Shown here one piece after another: positions 9,146-18,501 of a stretch of 64,000 nt of DNA. This DNA is from JACDAE01 sp963717195 (GTDB lineage Bacteria > Chloroflexota > Ktedonobacteria > Ktedonobacterales > Ktedonobacteraceae): assembly GCA_963717195.1 (NCBI GenBank), contig CAVQVR010000020.1, positions 152,730-216,729 on the forward strand, read 5' to 3'. The notes under the pieces are model-generated. The model ran no database searches. It worked only from the letters and a program-made list of their open reading frames with translations, and was not told where the DNA came from. Every line of letters begins with the position of its first letter. Position 1 is the stretch's first letter. The translations under genes and the position numbers were made by a program.

Positions 9146-9361
9146 ATGAACCTTACAGATTACCGAGCCAAGCTCGGCTGGTCGAAAGCGCACCTTGCCC
9201 GCGAAGCAAGCATTAACGTCGGAACTGTGATTGATGCGGAAAAAGGCAAGCGCGTCTATAAGGCAACCGCCGGAAAAATCGCCAATGCCCTCTCTAAAGG
9301 ATTAGGGGAAGGTAAAGAGATCACCTATAAGGACATTGAAGGGCTTAACCTTGCTGATTGA
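9146..9361 (+). CDS. XRE-family helix-turn-helix regulator
   Basis: A 71-residue DNA-binding protein made almost wholly of one HTH_3 domain: RAKLGWSKAHLAREASINVGTV then EKGKR and a closing helix with IANALSKGL. A GGAG site lies upstream of ATG 9146 and a good promoter at 9084-9113. Placed divergently beside the integrase, it is the likely repressor or directionality factor of the element. Which of these roles it has cannot be told from sequence. Confidence 0.8.
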   Translation: MNLTDYRAKLGWSKAHLAREASINVGTVIDAEKGKRVYKATAGKIANALSKGLGEGKEITYKDIEGLNLAD

Positions 9362-9370
9362 CTGTTAGGC

Positions 9371-9825
9371 TTATAGGGATAATAGGGCCGCAAAGTTCTC
9401 CAGATCTTCGAAGACCACGAGGGAGGGGAGCTTACTCATAACCGTTGAGTCTAATGCGCGTCTCAGGTAGCTCCAGGATCGGTCAGGGTTTTCGTCTGCG
9501 AAAACATAGGCAACGTAGCTGCCTAGCCTCTGATGTTCGGCTGCAATCGCCTTCACCAGTGTCGTTTTCCCGGTGCCTGGAGGTCCAATCGAGAAAATTT
9601 TCGGAGTCGTGGAACTTGTAACGTCTCGTAGCGCTGTAAAATCTCTGGTTTAAAGATGATCTTCTGGCTCATAACACGTTCAATCACCTCAGATGGAAGA
9701 ATAACATGCTCAAGAGTCGTCTTGCGGATTTCCTCTTTGAAATTCCACTGACCATCGCTTGGCGAACCGATGATGTCGATGCGGCATTTTCGTTCACGGC
9801 GCAGGATACGGTAGGCGTGTTTATA
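9371..9825 (-). pseudogene. AAA-type ATPase fragment, frameshifted
   Basis: On the minus strand, 9605-9825 encodes a piece containing HVILPSEVIERVMSQK and ILQRYETLQVPR. After a one-base shift near 9595-9605 it continues as KIFSIGPPGTGKTTLVKAIA (Walker A) and then LPSLVVFEDLEN (Walker B), ending at 9371. The fold is that of an AAA ATPase, but both ends are missing: no start codon is reachable upstream (stop at 9826-9828) and the domain stops soon after Walker B. Probably a relic. From 9826 to 9975 I see no gene. Confidence 0.6.
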
Positions 9826-9975
9826 CTATTGTTGATGAAAACGCTCGTTTGGTTGATAGCTGATTTGCGCTGTCGTAGTAGTTTTTGGAGACCATCGTTT
9901 CCGCTCTATATGATTGAAGTTGGCTGAAGCGCCAGAGATCCAGGGCAGATGAGAACGATGCTATAGAGGCGGCTT

Positions 9976-11220
9976 CTATGAATTCACCATCACCGTCCCA
10001 GTTCTCCAGGTTGCAATGGAATGTTCAACCGAGGCAATATAGGCTGCTTCGTCGTTATTGTCTGCGGCAGGCGCGTATTTCGGAATAATCTGACTCACCG
10101 TCGTAAGCTTCCACTCAGAGACATAGAGTGTGCGAATGAGGCTGTACCATGCCTCAAAACCGCTCTCCCACGTGGGGAACCAGGCGTATCCATCCAGGCA
10201 TTTGAAGTTGGAAATACAACGCAGATTCCCCAGCGAAAGACTGAATCTTGCCACTCCTTGTGTGCCAAAAGAACTTTCGTGCATGAAGAACGCCAGGGCG
10301 AAGGCCGGATCTATCCCGTAATTGATGCCCAGATTGTAGAGCACCTGTCCTTTGCCTGCCGCTGGTGAGTTGTAGCTTGCCAGCACGCGATTGATAAAGG
10401 CTGCACTGATCGTCGGCTTCCCTAAAACGGAGTAAGAGCCTGTTGGTTGCGTTGCTGCTGTCTTAGGAGAAACCACAACTGCAAAGCCAGCCCAGTACTT
10501 CATAAAGGTAGCACGGGCCATCACTTGCATATTCAGGCGCGATGAGTCCGCTAGATACACATCCTGACTGTTCCCACCTCGCACCACCAGCAGATGCCCA
10601 CCAGACCAGAGAGCAGGGGGAAACCCTACGATCACTGGATGCCCCTGGTTCGCTACCTTGATCACCGTATCAAGCGAACTATTGCTCAACCAATCCGTCT
10701 GAAAGCCAAATCGCGCAACCGTACGATCAATTCCCGTTGGTTCCAGTAGACCGAGATCAGGAGTGATCTCATGTATTCCAGCTTCCACCTTCAGAATGTC
10801 AGCAATACGATAGGTATGACCATAAGAATTCATCACTTCGGTCATTGAGGCCGTAGAGCACGTTGAGTAGGCCCAGGTGGTATATTCCTGTTGAGAGGCA
10901 TACTGGCCAGGATCCAATTGATCAATACGCATCAGCACTTTCGATGCAGTAACAGATGCATTGGCGAAACTTACCTTTGAAGCTGCTGGCACGGTACCTG
11001 CTTTCGATGTCATTGCTTGTTGAATAGGTACTGCACTTGAAACAAGGAGAACCCGGTTGCTCTGTGCAGAGATGGTGAGCGTAATAATCACACTCACCAG
11101 GCATAGTATTGCTACACTCAGAATGATTTTCTGTTGGAGTCTGCCAGGGAGAACCATCCCAATCACGCTGTTGAGTGAGAGCATGCTTCCACTTCTTACT
11201 CCTGTTGCTTTACTGAGCAT
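9976..11220 (-). CDS. Membrane-anchored C39-like peptidase plus glucosaminidase-type lysozyme
   Basis: A 414-residue protein with a transmembrane or signal segment at about residues 31-52 (IILSVAILCLVSVIITLTI). The central domain resembles C39-like cysteine peptidases: Cys in STCSTASMTEVMN, His in GGHLLVVRGG, Asp in YLADSSRL. The C-terminal third resembles endo-beta-N-acetylglucosaminidase domains: FMHESSFGTQG with a candidate Glu, then NLRC and the aromatic WFPTWESGFEAWY. It probably hydrolyses the cell wall. Two-domain wall hydrolases are frequent in conjugative modules, which fits the relaxase and RHH remnants elsewhere on the element. AGGAGG lies 10 nt before ATG 11220. Confidence 0.65.
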   Translation of the reverse strand: MLSKATGVRSGSMLSLNSVIGMVLPGRLQQKIILSVAILCLVSVIITLTISAQSNRVLLVSSAVPIQQAMTSKAGTVPAASKVSFANASVTASKVLMRIDQLDPGQYASQQEYTTWAYSTCSTASMTEVMNSYGHTYRIADILKVEAGIHEITPDLGLLEPTGIDRTVARFGFQTDWLSNSSLDTVIKVANQGHPVIVGFPPALWSGGHLLVVRGGNSQDVYLADSSRLNMQVMARATFMKYWAGFAVVVSPKTAATQPTGSYSVLGKPTISAAFINRVLASYNSPAAGKGQVLYNLGINYGIDPAFALAFFMHESSFGTQGVARFSLSLGNLRCISNFKCLDGYAWFPTWESGFEAWYSLIRTLYVSEWKLTTVSQIIPKYAPAADNNDEAAYIASVEHSIATWRTGTVMVNS

Positions 11221-11269
11221 TTCTACCTATCCTCCTTACGTCAGTACGAAAACTGTTGTTTTCTTGACC

Positions 11270-11689
11270 CTAAAAACCTTCTTGATCGTTGTAAAAGTCC
11301 ATGATTGACGAGACCGTTTTCATCGCCTCGTCCAGGTCGATTTCATCTTCTTTCGGTGTCGGGACTTCTTCCACCTCGTCTACCGGCTGCACCCTGGGGT
11401 ACCAGAGTGATGGAGCTGTTTTGACTCCGTATAATGCGCGGTGACGATGAGACAACAGGGCCAGGATGTAGTCCTCTACCGACATCTCCAGGCTCTGTGC
11501 CTCCTGCTCTAAACGCTGCGAGACGTGCGACGCTTCCTTAAAGTGGAGAGGGATAAAGCGCCCCTCACGGGTGAGATCCAGAACCAGTTGTTTGACGTAG
11601 GCAGAGAGGGATTGCCTCCCCTCTCTCGCCTGCTTCTCTATCTGACCTACCCGTGCATTGTTCGGGTTAAACCCCATTGAGACGGTCAC
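11270..11689 (-). CDS. RHH-like DNA-binding protein
   Basis: A 139-residue soluble protein. Residues about 20-40 (GRQSLSAYVKQLVLDL) and 65-82 (LEMSVEDYILALLSHR) each look like the strand-helix-helix of a ribbon-helix-helix or related small DNA-binding fold. The C-terminal third is acidic (DEVEEVPTPKEDEIDLDEA). Its stop lies 50 nt before the wall-hydrolase gene, so the two probably share a transcript. The left IS3 inverted repeat starts only 7 nt upstream of the GTG at 11689, so its native promoter has been replaced. GTG 11689 and ATG 11677 are both possible starts. A relaxosome accessory or partition role is a guess. Confidence 0.5.
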   Translation of the reverse strand: MTVSMGFNPNNARVGQIEKQAREGRQSLSAYVKQLVLDLTREGRFIPLHFKEASHVSQRLEQEAQSLEMSVEDYILALLSHRHRALYGVKTAPSLWYPRVQPVDEVEEVPTPKEDEIDLDEAMKTVSSIMDFYNDQEGF

Positions 11690-11764
11690 GGTTCCTGATC
11701 TTCCCCCGAATTTGTGGAGTAGTCAAAGCTTAGGATATACTATTCCAGAAGGAGGACCAGGGTC

Positions 11765-12050
11765 ATGCAAAAGACCTACACAGCCGAATTGAAACGGGAA
11801 GCGGTGCGGCTAGCTCAGACCAGTGGCAAGCCGATTACGCACGTCGCACGCGATCTGGGGATTTCTGATACGTCGATTTATATGGAGGAAGGAGCTGGCT
11901 GAACACAATCAGGAAGCCTTCCCAGGCAGTGGGCATCAGCCAGGGGAAGTTGAGGAAGTGCGCCGTCTCAAACGCGAATTGGAGATTGTGAAACAGGAGC
12001 GCGATATAGTAAAAAAAGCGCTCGGCATCTTTTCGCGCAGCCCGCAATGA
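11765..12050 (+). pseudogene. IS3 OrfA (HTH subunit), frameshifted
   Basis: Encodes the helix-turn-helix half of the transposase. TAELKREAVRLAQTSGKPI and VARDLGISDTSIY are read from ATG 11765. A shift near 11882 leads to WRKELAEH and a leucine-zipper-like helix (LKRELEIVKQERDIVKKAL) ending at 12050. The stop overlaps the orfB start, the usual IS3 arrangement for programmed frameshifting, but the internal break inside orfA is not part of that mechanism. Confidence 0.7.
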
Positions 12051-12906
12051 AATATCAGTTCATTGCAGAGTATCGGCAGGAGTATCCGATTACGACGATG
12101 TGTCGGGTGTTGGAGGTGTCTGTGAGTGGATAGTATGCTTGGTGCCAACGGACTCCTAGCCGACATAGCCGAGAAGATGCACAACTCGCCGAAAAAGTGA
12201 AGATGGCATTTGAGGACAATCGTTGTGTCTATGGGAGTCCGCGGGTACATGCAGAGCTGTGTGCGCAGGGCTTGCATTGTTCACGCAAGCGAGTGGCTCG
12301 TCTGATGCAGGAGCAAGGACTGTTTGCCAAACGTCCACGGCATCGCACGATCACCACCCAGAGTGTGCCAGGTGCTCAGGTGGCTCCCAACTTGCTCCAA
12401 CGCGACTTCAGCGCGGATGAGCCCAACCGCAAATGGGTAGTCGATACGACCTACCTTTGGACAGCAGAAGGGTGGCTGTACCTAGCTGTTGTGCTTGATC
12501 TGTTCTCGCGTATGGTGGTAGGATGGTCTATGGCGACTATCCAGGATACTGCCCTGGTGGTTCAAGCTCTGCGTATGGCATTGGCTCGTCGCCGTCCACA
12601 AGCCGGGTTACTCCATCATTCCGATCGCGGGAGCACCTACACGAGCGAGAGATCAAAAACTTTTAGAGCAAGAAGGCTTGCGAGCGAGCATGAGCCATAC
12701 TGCTGATTGTTACGATAATGCAGCCATGGAAAGCTTTTTTCATAGTTTCAAAGGGGAATGAATTGAGGGGGAAATCTCTAGACGCGAGCACAAGCCAGAA
12801 GCATTACCTTTGAATTCATAGAATGCTTCTATAATCGCACAGAAGACATTCTACCTTACACTATATGAGTCCACTTGAGTACGAACAAGTGAAGTGTTCA
12901 CCCTAA
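12047..12906 (+). pseudogene. IS3 OrfB (DDE transposase), disrupted
   Basis: Carries the integrase core: first Asp in VVDTTYL, second in HHSDRGSTY, Glu in NAAMESFFHSFKGE. It is inactivated by an in-frame TAG at about 12131 where family members read SGYYAW, a frameshift near 12655, a TGA after FKGE, and further disruption up to the SPLEYE end motif. Starts at ATG 12047, overlapping the orfA stop. Not functional as written. Confidence 0.75.
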
Positions 12907-12940
12907 TGTTTAGGGTCTCCATAAATTCGGGTGAGGATCA

Positions 12941-13887
12941 GTCCGCCAGCGGGTGGGCACTATCCGGTTGTCCGCTATGAAACGAAGCCCGCAGAGCAAA
13001 TGCAGTTCGACTGGGGCGAGTACAAGTACGAGCAGGATGGAGTGTCCCACAAGTTCTACGGCTTCACCGCTATTCTCTCGTACTCCCGTATGCGCTTTGT
13101 CACCTTCGTCAAGCGCTGTGATGTCCAAACGTTGATCCGCTGTTTGATGCTCGCTTTTGAATACTTCGGTGGGTTGCCCAAAGCCGCGCTGACTGACCGG
13201 ATGAAGAGCGTGCTGCTCGAAATGGAAGACAAAAAGCCCCGCTGGAACCCTCTCTTTGCCGATGCGCATGGCCTCGATTGGGTAGCGCCACGAGTGTGCC
13301 GGGCATATACCCCTCAAACGAAAGGCAAAGTTGAGCGTTCAGTAGGGTTTTTTAAGCACAGCTATTGGGCAGGGGTCACCTTCAGCGATCTCGATGACCT
13401 CAATCGTCAGGCCCATGTGTGGTGTGAACGGGTCAATAGCCGTGTGCATCGCACCACCCACGAGCGGCCCAAAGATCGCCGAGAGCAGGAATTGCTTGCT
13501 CCCTTGCCAACGGCTTTTGCCTGGGAACGCTTTGGAAGCGAAGAACGCAAAGTCAGCTGGGATGGCTACCTGTCCTATGATGGAGTGCTCTATGGACTGC
13601 CCTCATCACCCCCGGTGGCAGGCTCAGTGGTCCAGGTACGGGAATGGCATGGGGTGCTCAAGATCTGGCATGCTGGACACCTGCTCGCCGAACTGGCGAA
13701 GCGTCCGCTGTCTCAGAGCCATGTGGAGCATCCTGATCAATGGCGTTCCATTCCTCCGGCCTCCTCCAGGCGGGCACAGGTGGTTCCCATCGGCCATCTG
13801 CGACCCGCTCCACAGGTCGTTGCACGAGCGTTGACTGAGTATGATCAGTTGTGTGGTCTGGAGGAGGCAACATGCAGCCCCAGTTGA
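12941..13887 (+). pseudogene. istA: IS21 transposase IstA, 5' truncated
   Basis: Retains the DDE core and C-terminus of IstA: FDWGEYKYEQ (first Asp), ALTDRMKSV, TPQTKGKVERSVGFFK (Glu) and the RVNSRVHRTTHERP segment. The N-terminal HTH region of roughly 120 residues is missing; coding similarity begins exactly at the right end of the IS3 element. Overlaps istB by 16 nt, the normal arrangement. Cannot transpose by itself. Confidence 0.8.
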
Positions 13888-14618
13888 AACAATTGGGTCT
13901 CACCCAACTCGAGAAAGCCCTGCCCACGCTTTATGAAACCGCCAGACAGGAACAGTGGACCTATGAAACCTTCATGAACCGAGCTCTCGCCTCGGAAATC
14001 GAGGGACGAGATCGGCGTGCCGCTGAACGGCGCATGACCGCGGCCAGGCTCCCAGCGATCAAGACGCTGGAGGCATTTGATTTTGCCTTTCAACCTGAAC
14101 TCTCAGAACGGCTGTTGTGGGAGTTGGCCGATCTCGGCTTCGTGCAGACGGCCACGAACGTGATCTTGCTGGGGCCACCGGGCGTCGGAAAAACACACCT
14201 CTCATTGGCACTCACCGTCAAGGCGCTCAGCGCTGGGTATTCTGCCTTGTTTACCACCCTGACCCATCTGGCTGAGGCCCTGGATACGGCTGCCTATCCT
14301 GGCCTGGTTCGCCAACGCCTGCGTCGCTACATCGCCCCTTCGGTGCTTGTGATTGACGAAGTCGGCTACACCAAACTCTCATCTGGGCAGGCTCATCACT
14401 TCTTTGAGCTGGTCACCGCTCGGTATGAGCACGGCTCTATTCTGTTGACCTCCAATACCAGCTTTTCTGCCTGGGGCGAACTGCTGGGAGACGAAGTGCT
14501 CGCTACGGCGCTGCTCGATAGGCTCTTGCATCACGCCGAGGTGATCCCGATAAACGGCCGGAGCTACCGCATGAAAGACCGTCGAGAAACACAGCGCCCT
14601 GCTGGAGGACAAAAATGA
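13872..14618 (+). CDS. istB: IS21 helper ATPase IstB
   Basis: AAA+ helper that selects the target for IstA. The 248-residue protein has Walker A GPPGVGKTHL, Walker B VLVIDEVGY and sensor region LLTSNTSFSAWGELL, followed by a C-terminal arginine-bearing tail. The start is ATG 13872 with GGAGGAGG close upstream, overlapping istA. Complete in length and frame, unlike istA. Confidence 0.9.
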   Translation: MQPQLKQLGLTQLEKALPTLYETARQEQWTYETFMNRALASEIEGRDRRAAERRMTAARLPAIKTLEAFDFAFQPELSERLLWELADLGFVQTATNVILLGPPGVGKTHLSLALTVKALSAGYSALFTTLTHLAEALDTAAYPGLVRQRLRRYIAPSVLVIDEVGYTKLSSGQAHHFFELVTARYEHGSILLTSNTSFSAWGELLGDEVLATALLDRLLHHAEVIPINGRSYRMKDRRETQRPAGGQK

Positions 14619-14623
14619 AAGGA

Positions 14624-14695
14624 GGGTCAACTTCTAACGGGCGCAAAAACTGCTGGCGTTGGGGTCAAAACGGATTGGCGCATCCCATGCTGGCG
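14624..14695. repeat. IS21 right-end terminal direct repeats
   Basis: Two imperfect units (14624-14658 and 14662-14695) share GGGTCAA, GGCGCA or GGGCGCA, and GCTGGCG in the same order. Multiple terminal repeats are a hallmark of IS21-family ends, where they bind transposase. The following 14696-14822 shows no gene. Confidence 0.5.
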
Positions 14696-14822
14696 TGAAG
14701 TCCCTCTGTAAGCAAGAGGGGTTTCTGAACAAATGGTTGAGTTGGGGTTACAATTATCCAGGCGCAGGATTCGGCGGACGTTGACAACAGCAACTCACCC
14801 TGTTTTAATACAACACACTTCA

Positions 14823-14863
14823 AGAGGAGAGACACGTGTATTGCGTGTCTCTCCTCTCTTTTT
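14823..14863 (+). terminator. Strong intrinsic terminator
   Basis: A perfect 14-bp stem (14823-14836 with 14844-14857), 7-nt loop, then CTTTTT. It insulates the gene at 14927 from IS21 transcription. Confidence 0.8.
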
Positions 14864-14926
14864 GATTTGAAAACATGAGAAAAGATCTGTCCTGGTCTTT
14901 ACAGGAAAAAGAAAGGGAAAAGAATC

Positions 14927-15292
14927 ATGCTCGATACTGATATCCTTCCAGACACCGCCAGTTTCCACAAGGAAGAACAGGGCGGGAAATGGTACATCGA
15001 GAGGCAAGGAGGCAACATCATCCATCATCTGCTGTTTGAAGGGCAAATACTCTCGGGAAGCTGGGTCGGGCCCCGTTGGGTTTTCAGAGCATTGACCTCG
15101 ATGTCTCCCGAGGAACGAACACGCTATCAGACCCATGATGAATATATTGGGAGCAATTCGTGCCCGCTTGTTTCAGAACAACGGCGAGCGCCTCGAATAG
15201 CTCACAGACCTTATTGGCTTGCATCTGCTCACAACCGAGACCGTTCCCCCATGGCAAGCATGGACCCCACATCCCGCCGCAAAGCCTCCTGA
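14927..15292 (+). CDS. Hypothetical protein between two terminators
   Basis: A 121-residue soluble protein with no recognised domain. The first half is ordinary (LDTDILPDTASFHKEEQGGK, WVGPRWVFRALTSMSPEER); the second half is Arg/Ser/Pro-rich and may be read through a frameshift. An AAGGGAAA site precedes ATG 14927. Terminators at 14823-14863 and 15318-15360 bracket it, so it was once a single-gene cargo unit. No function is proposed. Confidence 0.45.
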   Translation: MLDTDILPDTASFHKEEQGGKWYIERQGGNIIHHLLFEGQILSGSWVGPRWVFRALTSMSPEERTRYQTHDEYIGSNSCPLVSEQRRAPRIAHRPYWLASAHNRDRSPMASMDPTSRRKAS

Positions 15293-15317
15293 TTGCCATT
15301 CTTTATAACCATTTGAA

Positions 15318-15360
15318 GAGGGCAGATGCTTCTGGCAACAAGCATCTGCCCTCATTTTTT
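15318..15360 (+). terminator. Strong intrinsic terminator
   Basis: A perfect 14-bp stem (15318-15331 with 15340-15353), 8-nt loop, then A and six Ts. Ends transcription of the gene at 14927. Confidence 0.85.
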
Positions 15361-15378
15361 GTAAAAAAGGAGCGACCT

Positions 15379-15468
15379 ATGCAACCCACAGAGATACTCC
15401 TACGCTCAGCGCACTTCTTTGCTGGTGCAGGTGGAGATACACACGAAAGAGAAAATGGAAGAGCTTGA
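15379..15468 (+). CDS. Possible 29-residue peptide
   Basis: ATG 15379 follows a strong AAGGAG site at good spacing and opens a short frame (MQPTEILLRSAHFF then a Gly/Glu-rich tail). It may be a real small peptide or the start of a deleted gene. From 15469 to 16320 I see no supportable gene, only short unrelated reading frames on both strands. Confidence 0.25.
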   Translation: MQPTEILLRSAHFFAGAGGDTHERENGRA

Positions 15469-16320
15469 ATCTAAAAGCCACCTTCTATCGTGTTACCTTC
15501 AGAGAGGTACTCATGGGTCGCTCCTGTGAGTGAAGGCCCACAAAACCTTTGGTGGAGATTGAGTTAACCTTTAGCACATAACTGGGGGATGTGTGTGAAA
15601 TCCTTCATACGCCTTTGAAGGACCAGAACAACTTTTCGTGTGTACCACTGGCGAAGTAGCATCAGAGACATTTCAGGTATTTGCGCCTGACCTTCCATAC
15701 GCCTTATGTGTGGTTTTGACCAGGCGGGCGTATCGCCTGTGTTTGCAGTCGAGATCAATCGGTATCGATGTGAGACCTTGCGGCTCAATTTCCCGCAGTG
15801 CAAGGTGTTTGAGGGGCCAATCCAACAATTGCTGTTAGCCAACTACCCTTCAGGCAAAATACCTATCTTCTTCATTTAGACGAGAGTTCCAGGAAGTGCA
15901 AAAATTGCCGCCGCGGCAGGACTCGTGCCGCGAGTAGATATGGTTGCTCCTGTCTCCACGAATTCGAGACTGTACAAGACCATCCAAAAGACCAATCGCG
16001 ACCAGTCACCACCACGAAGACGAACTGGGAGAACGGATGAAAAGGAAACAGCCGTACAAGCTACTTCATTATTCCCGCAACTGTTCCTCAATAGAGATGG
16101 AAGTTTCGTGCTTTCTCTTCTTTTTCCAGGATTCTAGCACTACTATCTGTATGCAAATAACAGTTACTACAACAACACATAGATCATAGTAAATTTTTCG
16201 TGTATATTAATTAGAAAAGGGAAATTGAGCACTATTAAAGTCATACCAATAATACTGGCTGAAAGCGAAAAATATACTCTTTTCCAGCGATTACGAATTT
16301 GCGCAGTGTTACTCCTCCTG

Positions 16321-16671
16321 TCAGAAAGAGAATGATACTACAGAGGAACAAAGCGAATAAAATGGTCCTACAGCGGTGATCAGAAAGATTGACCCACCCC
16401 TTTTAAGAAAAGTGAAAGAAAGGAAGCCTCCACAAAATGGTTCAAGACTTCTGCGAACCGCTGTAGATAGCGTAAAAACGAACAGTAATATGCTACCAGA
16501 TCCAGCCAATCCCATAGCTCCAAAAGCGATCAAAGTACCAGTTTGTCCATTTGGATCAACACTTTGTTTTTCTATTCGAGATATGTAATTTCGTAGACCA
16601 AAAACGAAAATCACCAAGCTTGACAGAAACAAAACTATTAAAGGTGAAAAAATAAGGATCGTTTGAAGCAT
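16321..16671 (-). CDS. Small membrane protein
   Basis: A 116-residue protein with two clear membrane helices (IFSPLIVLFLSSLVIFVFGL near residues 7-26; GAMGLAGSGSILLFVFTL near 51-68) and a third hydrophobic stretch at the C-terminus. GAGG lies 6 nt before ATG 16671. No family recognised. It lies beyond the LRR gene, transcribed away from the RHS/LRR genes in the same direction. The C-terminal 20 residues are serine/phenylalanine-rich and may be out of frame. 16672-17073 holds no gene. Confidence 0.4.
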   Translation of the reverse strand: MLQTILIFSPLIVLFLSSLVIFVFGLRNYISRIEKQSVDPNGQTGTLIAFGAMGLAGSGSILLFVFTLSTAVRRSLEPFCGGFLSFTFLKRGGSIFLITAVGPFYSLCSSVVSFSF

Positions 16672-17073
16672 AGAATACCTCATTTGCAGATAAAGCAACG
16701 GCCTCAAGAACGCTCAAATTGTGTATTGTAGGGGCACGTTCGGTAGAACTACACTATCCGGTTACAGGTTCAAAGGATCCTATGAAAATGAGCTCGGACA
16801 AGGAGACCTTCACTACTTCATATGGCTCTAAACCAAATGTCTCTTAAGCAAGAATTATAAGAAACGCTTTATTAACTATTGTATCAAAATATTATAATTC
16901 TTGCTTAATGCAGCGATTGAATAGTTTTTTTATTGTCTATCATTGATTTCACCTTCTTGCAATTTAAGGTATTTAAGAATTGCTTCTGTCCCTTTTTTGA
17001 TAATATCAAAAGAAAGATGCAATGAGGGCATAAAAGGTTTTACATTCAGGGAATTCCAGGGAAGGCAGATGAC

Positions 17074-18183
17074 TCAATGCGCTTGGAAGCTCCAAAGATC
17101 GTTTCCACCAATCTCCAATACCTGCAAATGTTGTAAATGACCAATTTCTTTTGGAATAGAAGAAAGATGATTATTTGTTAAATCAAGATGGCGTAAATTG
17201 CGTAAGTGCCCAATTTCTGGAGGAAGAAGTTTTAGGTCGTTATCACTAAGGTAAAGGGTCTTCAAAGAAGATATTTCTCCTAATTCAGGAGGGATCTCAG
17301 TTAAGTGATTTGCTTGCAAAGCTAAAACTTCGAGATGCTGCAATTGCTTAATTTGCGCAGGAAGCTCATTTATATGGGTATGATCTAACCAAAGGGTACG
17401 CAAGTGAGGTAAATCCCATATTGATGGAGGGAGTGTTTTGAGGGGGGTATGACTTAAGTAGAGTTCTTGTAAGAAAGATAGCTGCCCAATTTTGAAGGAA
17501 TACTCTCTAACAAAGTAGAGCGTAAATTGAATGAGAGGAGAGAAGAAAGCTGCCCAACCGCCGGAGATAATCGTGATAAAGGCAGCATACCCAAATTCAG
17601 TCTTTTTAGAGCTGATAATTGATAGAGTTCTTCTGGAAGAGACGCAATCAGGATTCAAGGCAATATCTACTTTTCGCAACTTCTGCAGTTTTCCAATAGT
17701 AGGAGGAAGATTAACAATCTGACACTGATTCAGAACAAAATTTTCAAGTGACTGAAGGTTACCAAACGTATCTGGAAGATGTTGAAGAGGAGCCTGTTTT
17801 ATTATAAAAGTTTTCAGAGAAGATAACGTGGTCAGGGCATGAGGAATAAGGCTCAATGGAACATTTTCCATTCTTATTTTCTCTAAATGAGATAATAATT
17901 GGATATTTGATGGGATTGAACGAAATGCACAATTAATAATATGTAGTTCTTGTAATTGGCGTAACATCCCTAACTCTTCAGAAAGGGTTTCTGCTCTAAA
18001 CCCTATAAGAATCAAACTTTTTAGTTCTGTACATTGCCACACTTCTTCAGGAATTATTGCGTTCTTGTCTCGTGCAACAATACTCAATTTACGCAACCTT
18101 CCGTTACTATTGTATTTATGCGGCGGATCCATGCCTAGTTGGCCAGTTATTTTCTCCAGCAAAATTTGATCAGGGTTTCTCAT
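17074..18183 (-). CDS. Leucine-rich repeat protein, candidate immunity protein
   Basis: A 369-residue cytoplasmic protein made of about 23-residue LRRs of the bacterial type (LPPEIGHLRNLRHLDLTNNH, IPKEIGHLQHLQVLEIGGND and many more). The stretch at about residues 176-237 looks hydrophobic and non-LRR, but another frame of 17500-17650 reads perfect LRRs (LPEELYQLSALKRLNLGM). Two compensating indels have therefore hidden about three repeats, and it is not a membrane segment. It lies 165 nt downstream of the RHS toxin 3' end on the same strand, the usual place of an immunity gene. The immunity role is inferred from position only; an accessory of the Roc-COR system is an alternative. Confidence 0.6.
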   Translation of the reverse strand: MRNPDQILLEKITGQLGMDPPHKYNSNGRLRKLSIVARDKNAIIPEEVWQCTELKSLILIGFRAETLSEELGMLRQLQELHIINCAFRSIPSNIQLLSHLEKIRMENVPLSLIPHALTTLSSLKTFIIKQAPLQHLPDTFGNLQSLENFVLNQCQIVNLPPTIGKLQKLRKVDIALNPDCVSSRRTLSIISSKKTEFGYAAFITIISGGWAAFFSPLIQFTLYFVREYSFKIGQLSFLQELYLSHTPLKTLPPSIWDLPHLRTLWLDHTHINELPAQIKQLQHLEVLALQANHLTEIPPELGEISSLKTLYLSDNDLKLLPPEIGHLRNLRHLDLTNNHLSSIPKEIGHLQHLQVLEIGGNDLWSFQAH

Positions 18184-18348
18184 AAAATCCTCCTCTAATA
18201 ATAGGTTTACCTACTCGCCTGGAATTGCTTCACCAGTTTCATTGCTAATATTGGTTTTTTCATTGTAAGATTACCTTTCTTGCTATTCATCTAAGCTTGA
18301 AAGGCAATCTTACAATGATTTTGCTAAACAGTGATTAAAAGGTCATGG

Positions 18349-18501
18349 CTATGGTTCAAAGATCCAGGACTGATCTCCAAATCCCATTACCACAATTTTC
18401 TGAGTTTCCTCTGCCAACAATTGGGTGTTTACCATACAAGCAATACAAGGTGACCGCCCTGCAACCTGTGCCATACCTATTTTAATAACATCTCCTCCAT
18501 C
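18349..18501 (-). pseudogene. Deaminase toxin tail beyond an in-frame TAA
   Basis: After the TAA at 18502-18504 the RHS frame stays open for 50 codons to TAG 18349-18351. It encodes DVIKIGMAQVAG, then SPCIACMVNTQLLAEET and MGFGDQSWIFEP. The PCxxC motif supplies the two zinc cysteines expected after the CAE motif (18549-18572) in cytidine-deaminase-fold toxins. A single C-to-T change, CAA to TAA, would explain the break. As written the toxin would lack half its zinc site. Confidence 0.6.

Larger units (their letters stand above)
11696..12940 (+). mobile_element. Degraded IS3-family element
   Basis: Imperfect 24-bp terminal inverted repeats at 11696-11719 and 12917-12940 (20 of 24 or better, ending TG...CA) enclose an orfA/orfB pair. 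I see no clear target duplication; the right end abuts a truncated istA, so this copy appears to have landed in, or recombined with, the IS21 element. About 1245 bp long, normal for the family. Confidence 0.75.

Noticed and set aside
15564..15842. 92-codon minus-strand frame
   Set aside because: Another frame of the same strand looks equally natural, neither has a recognisable domain, so neither can be supported.
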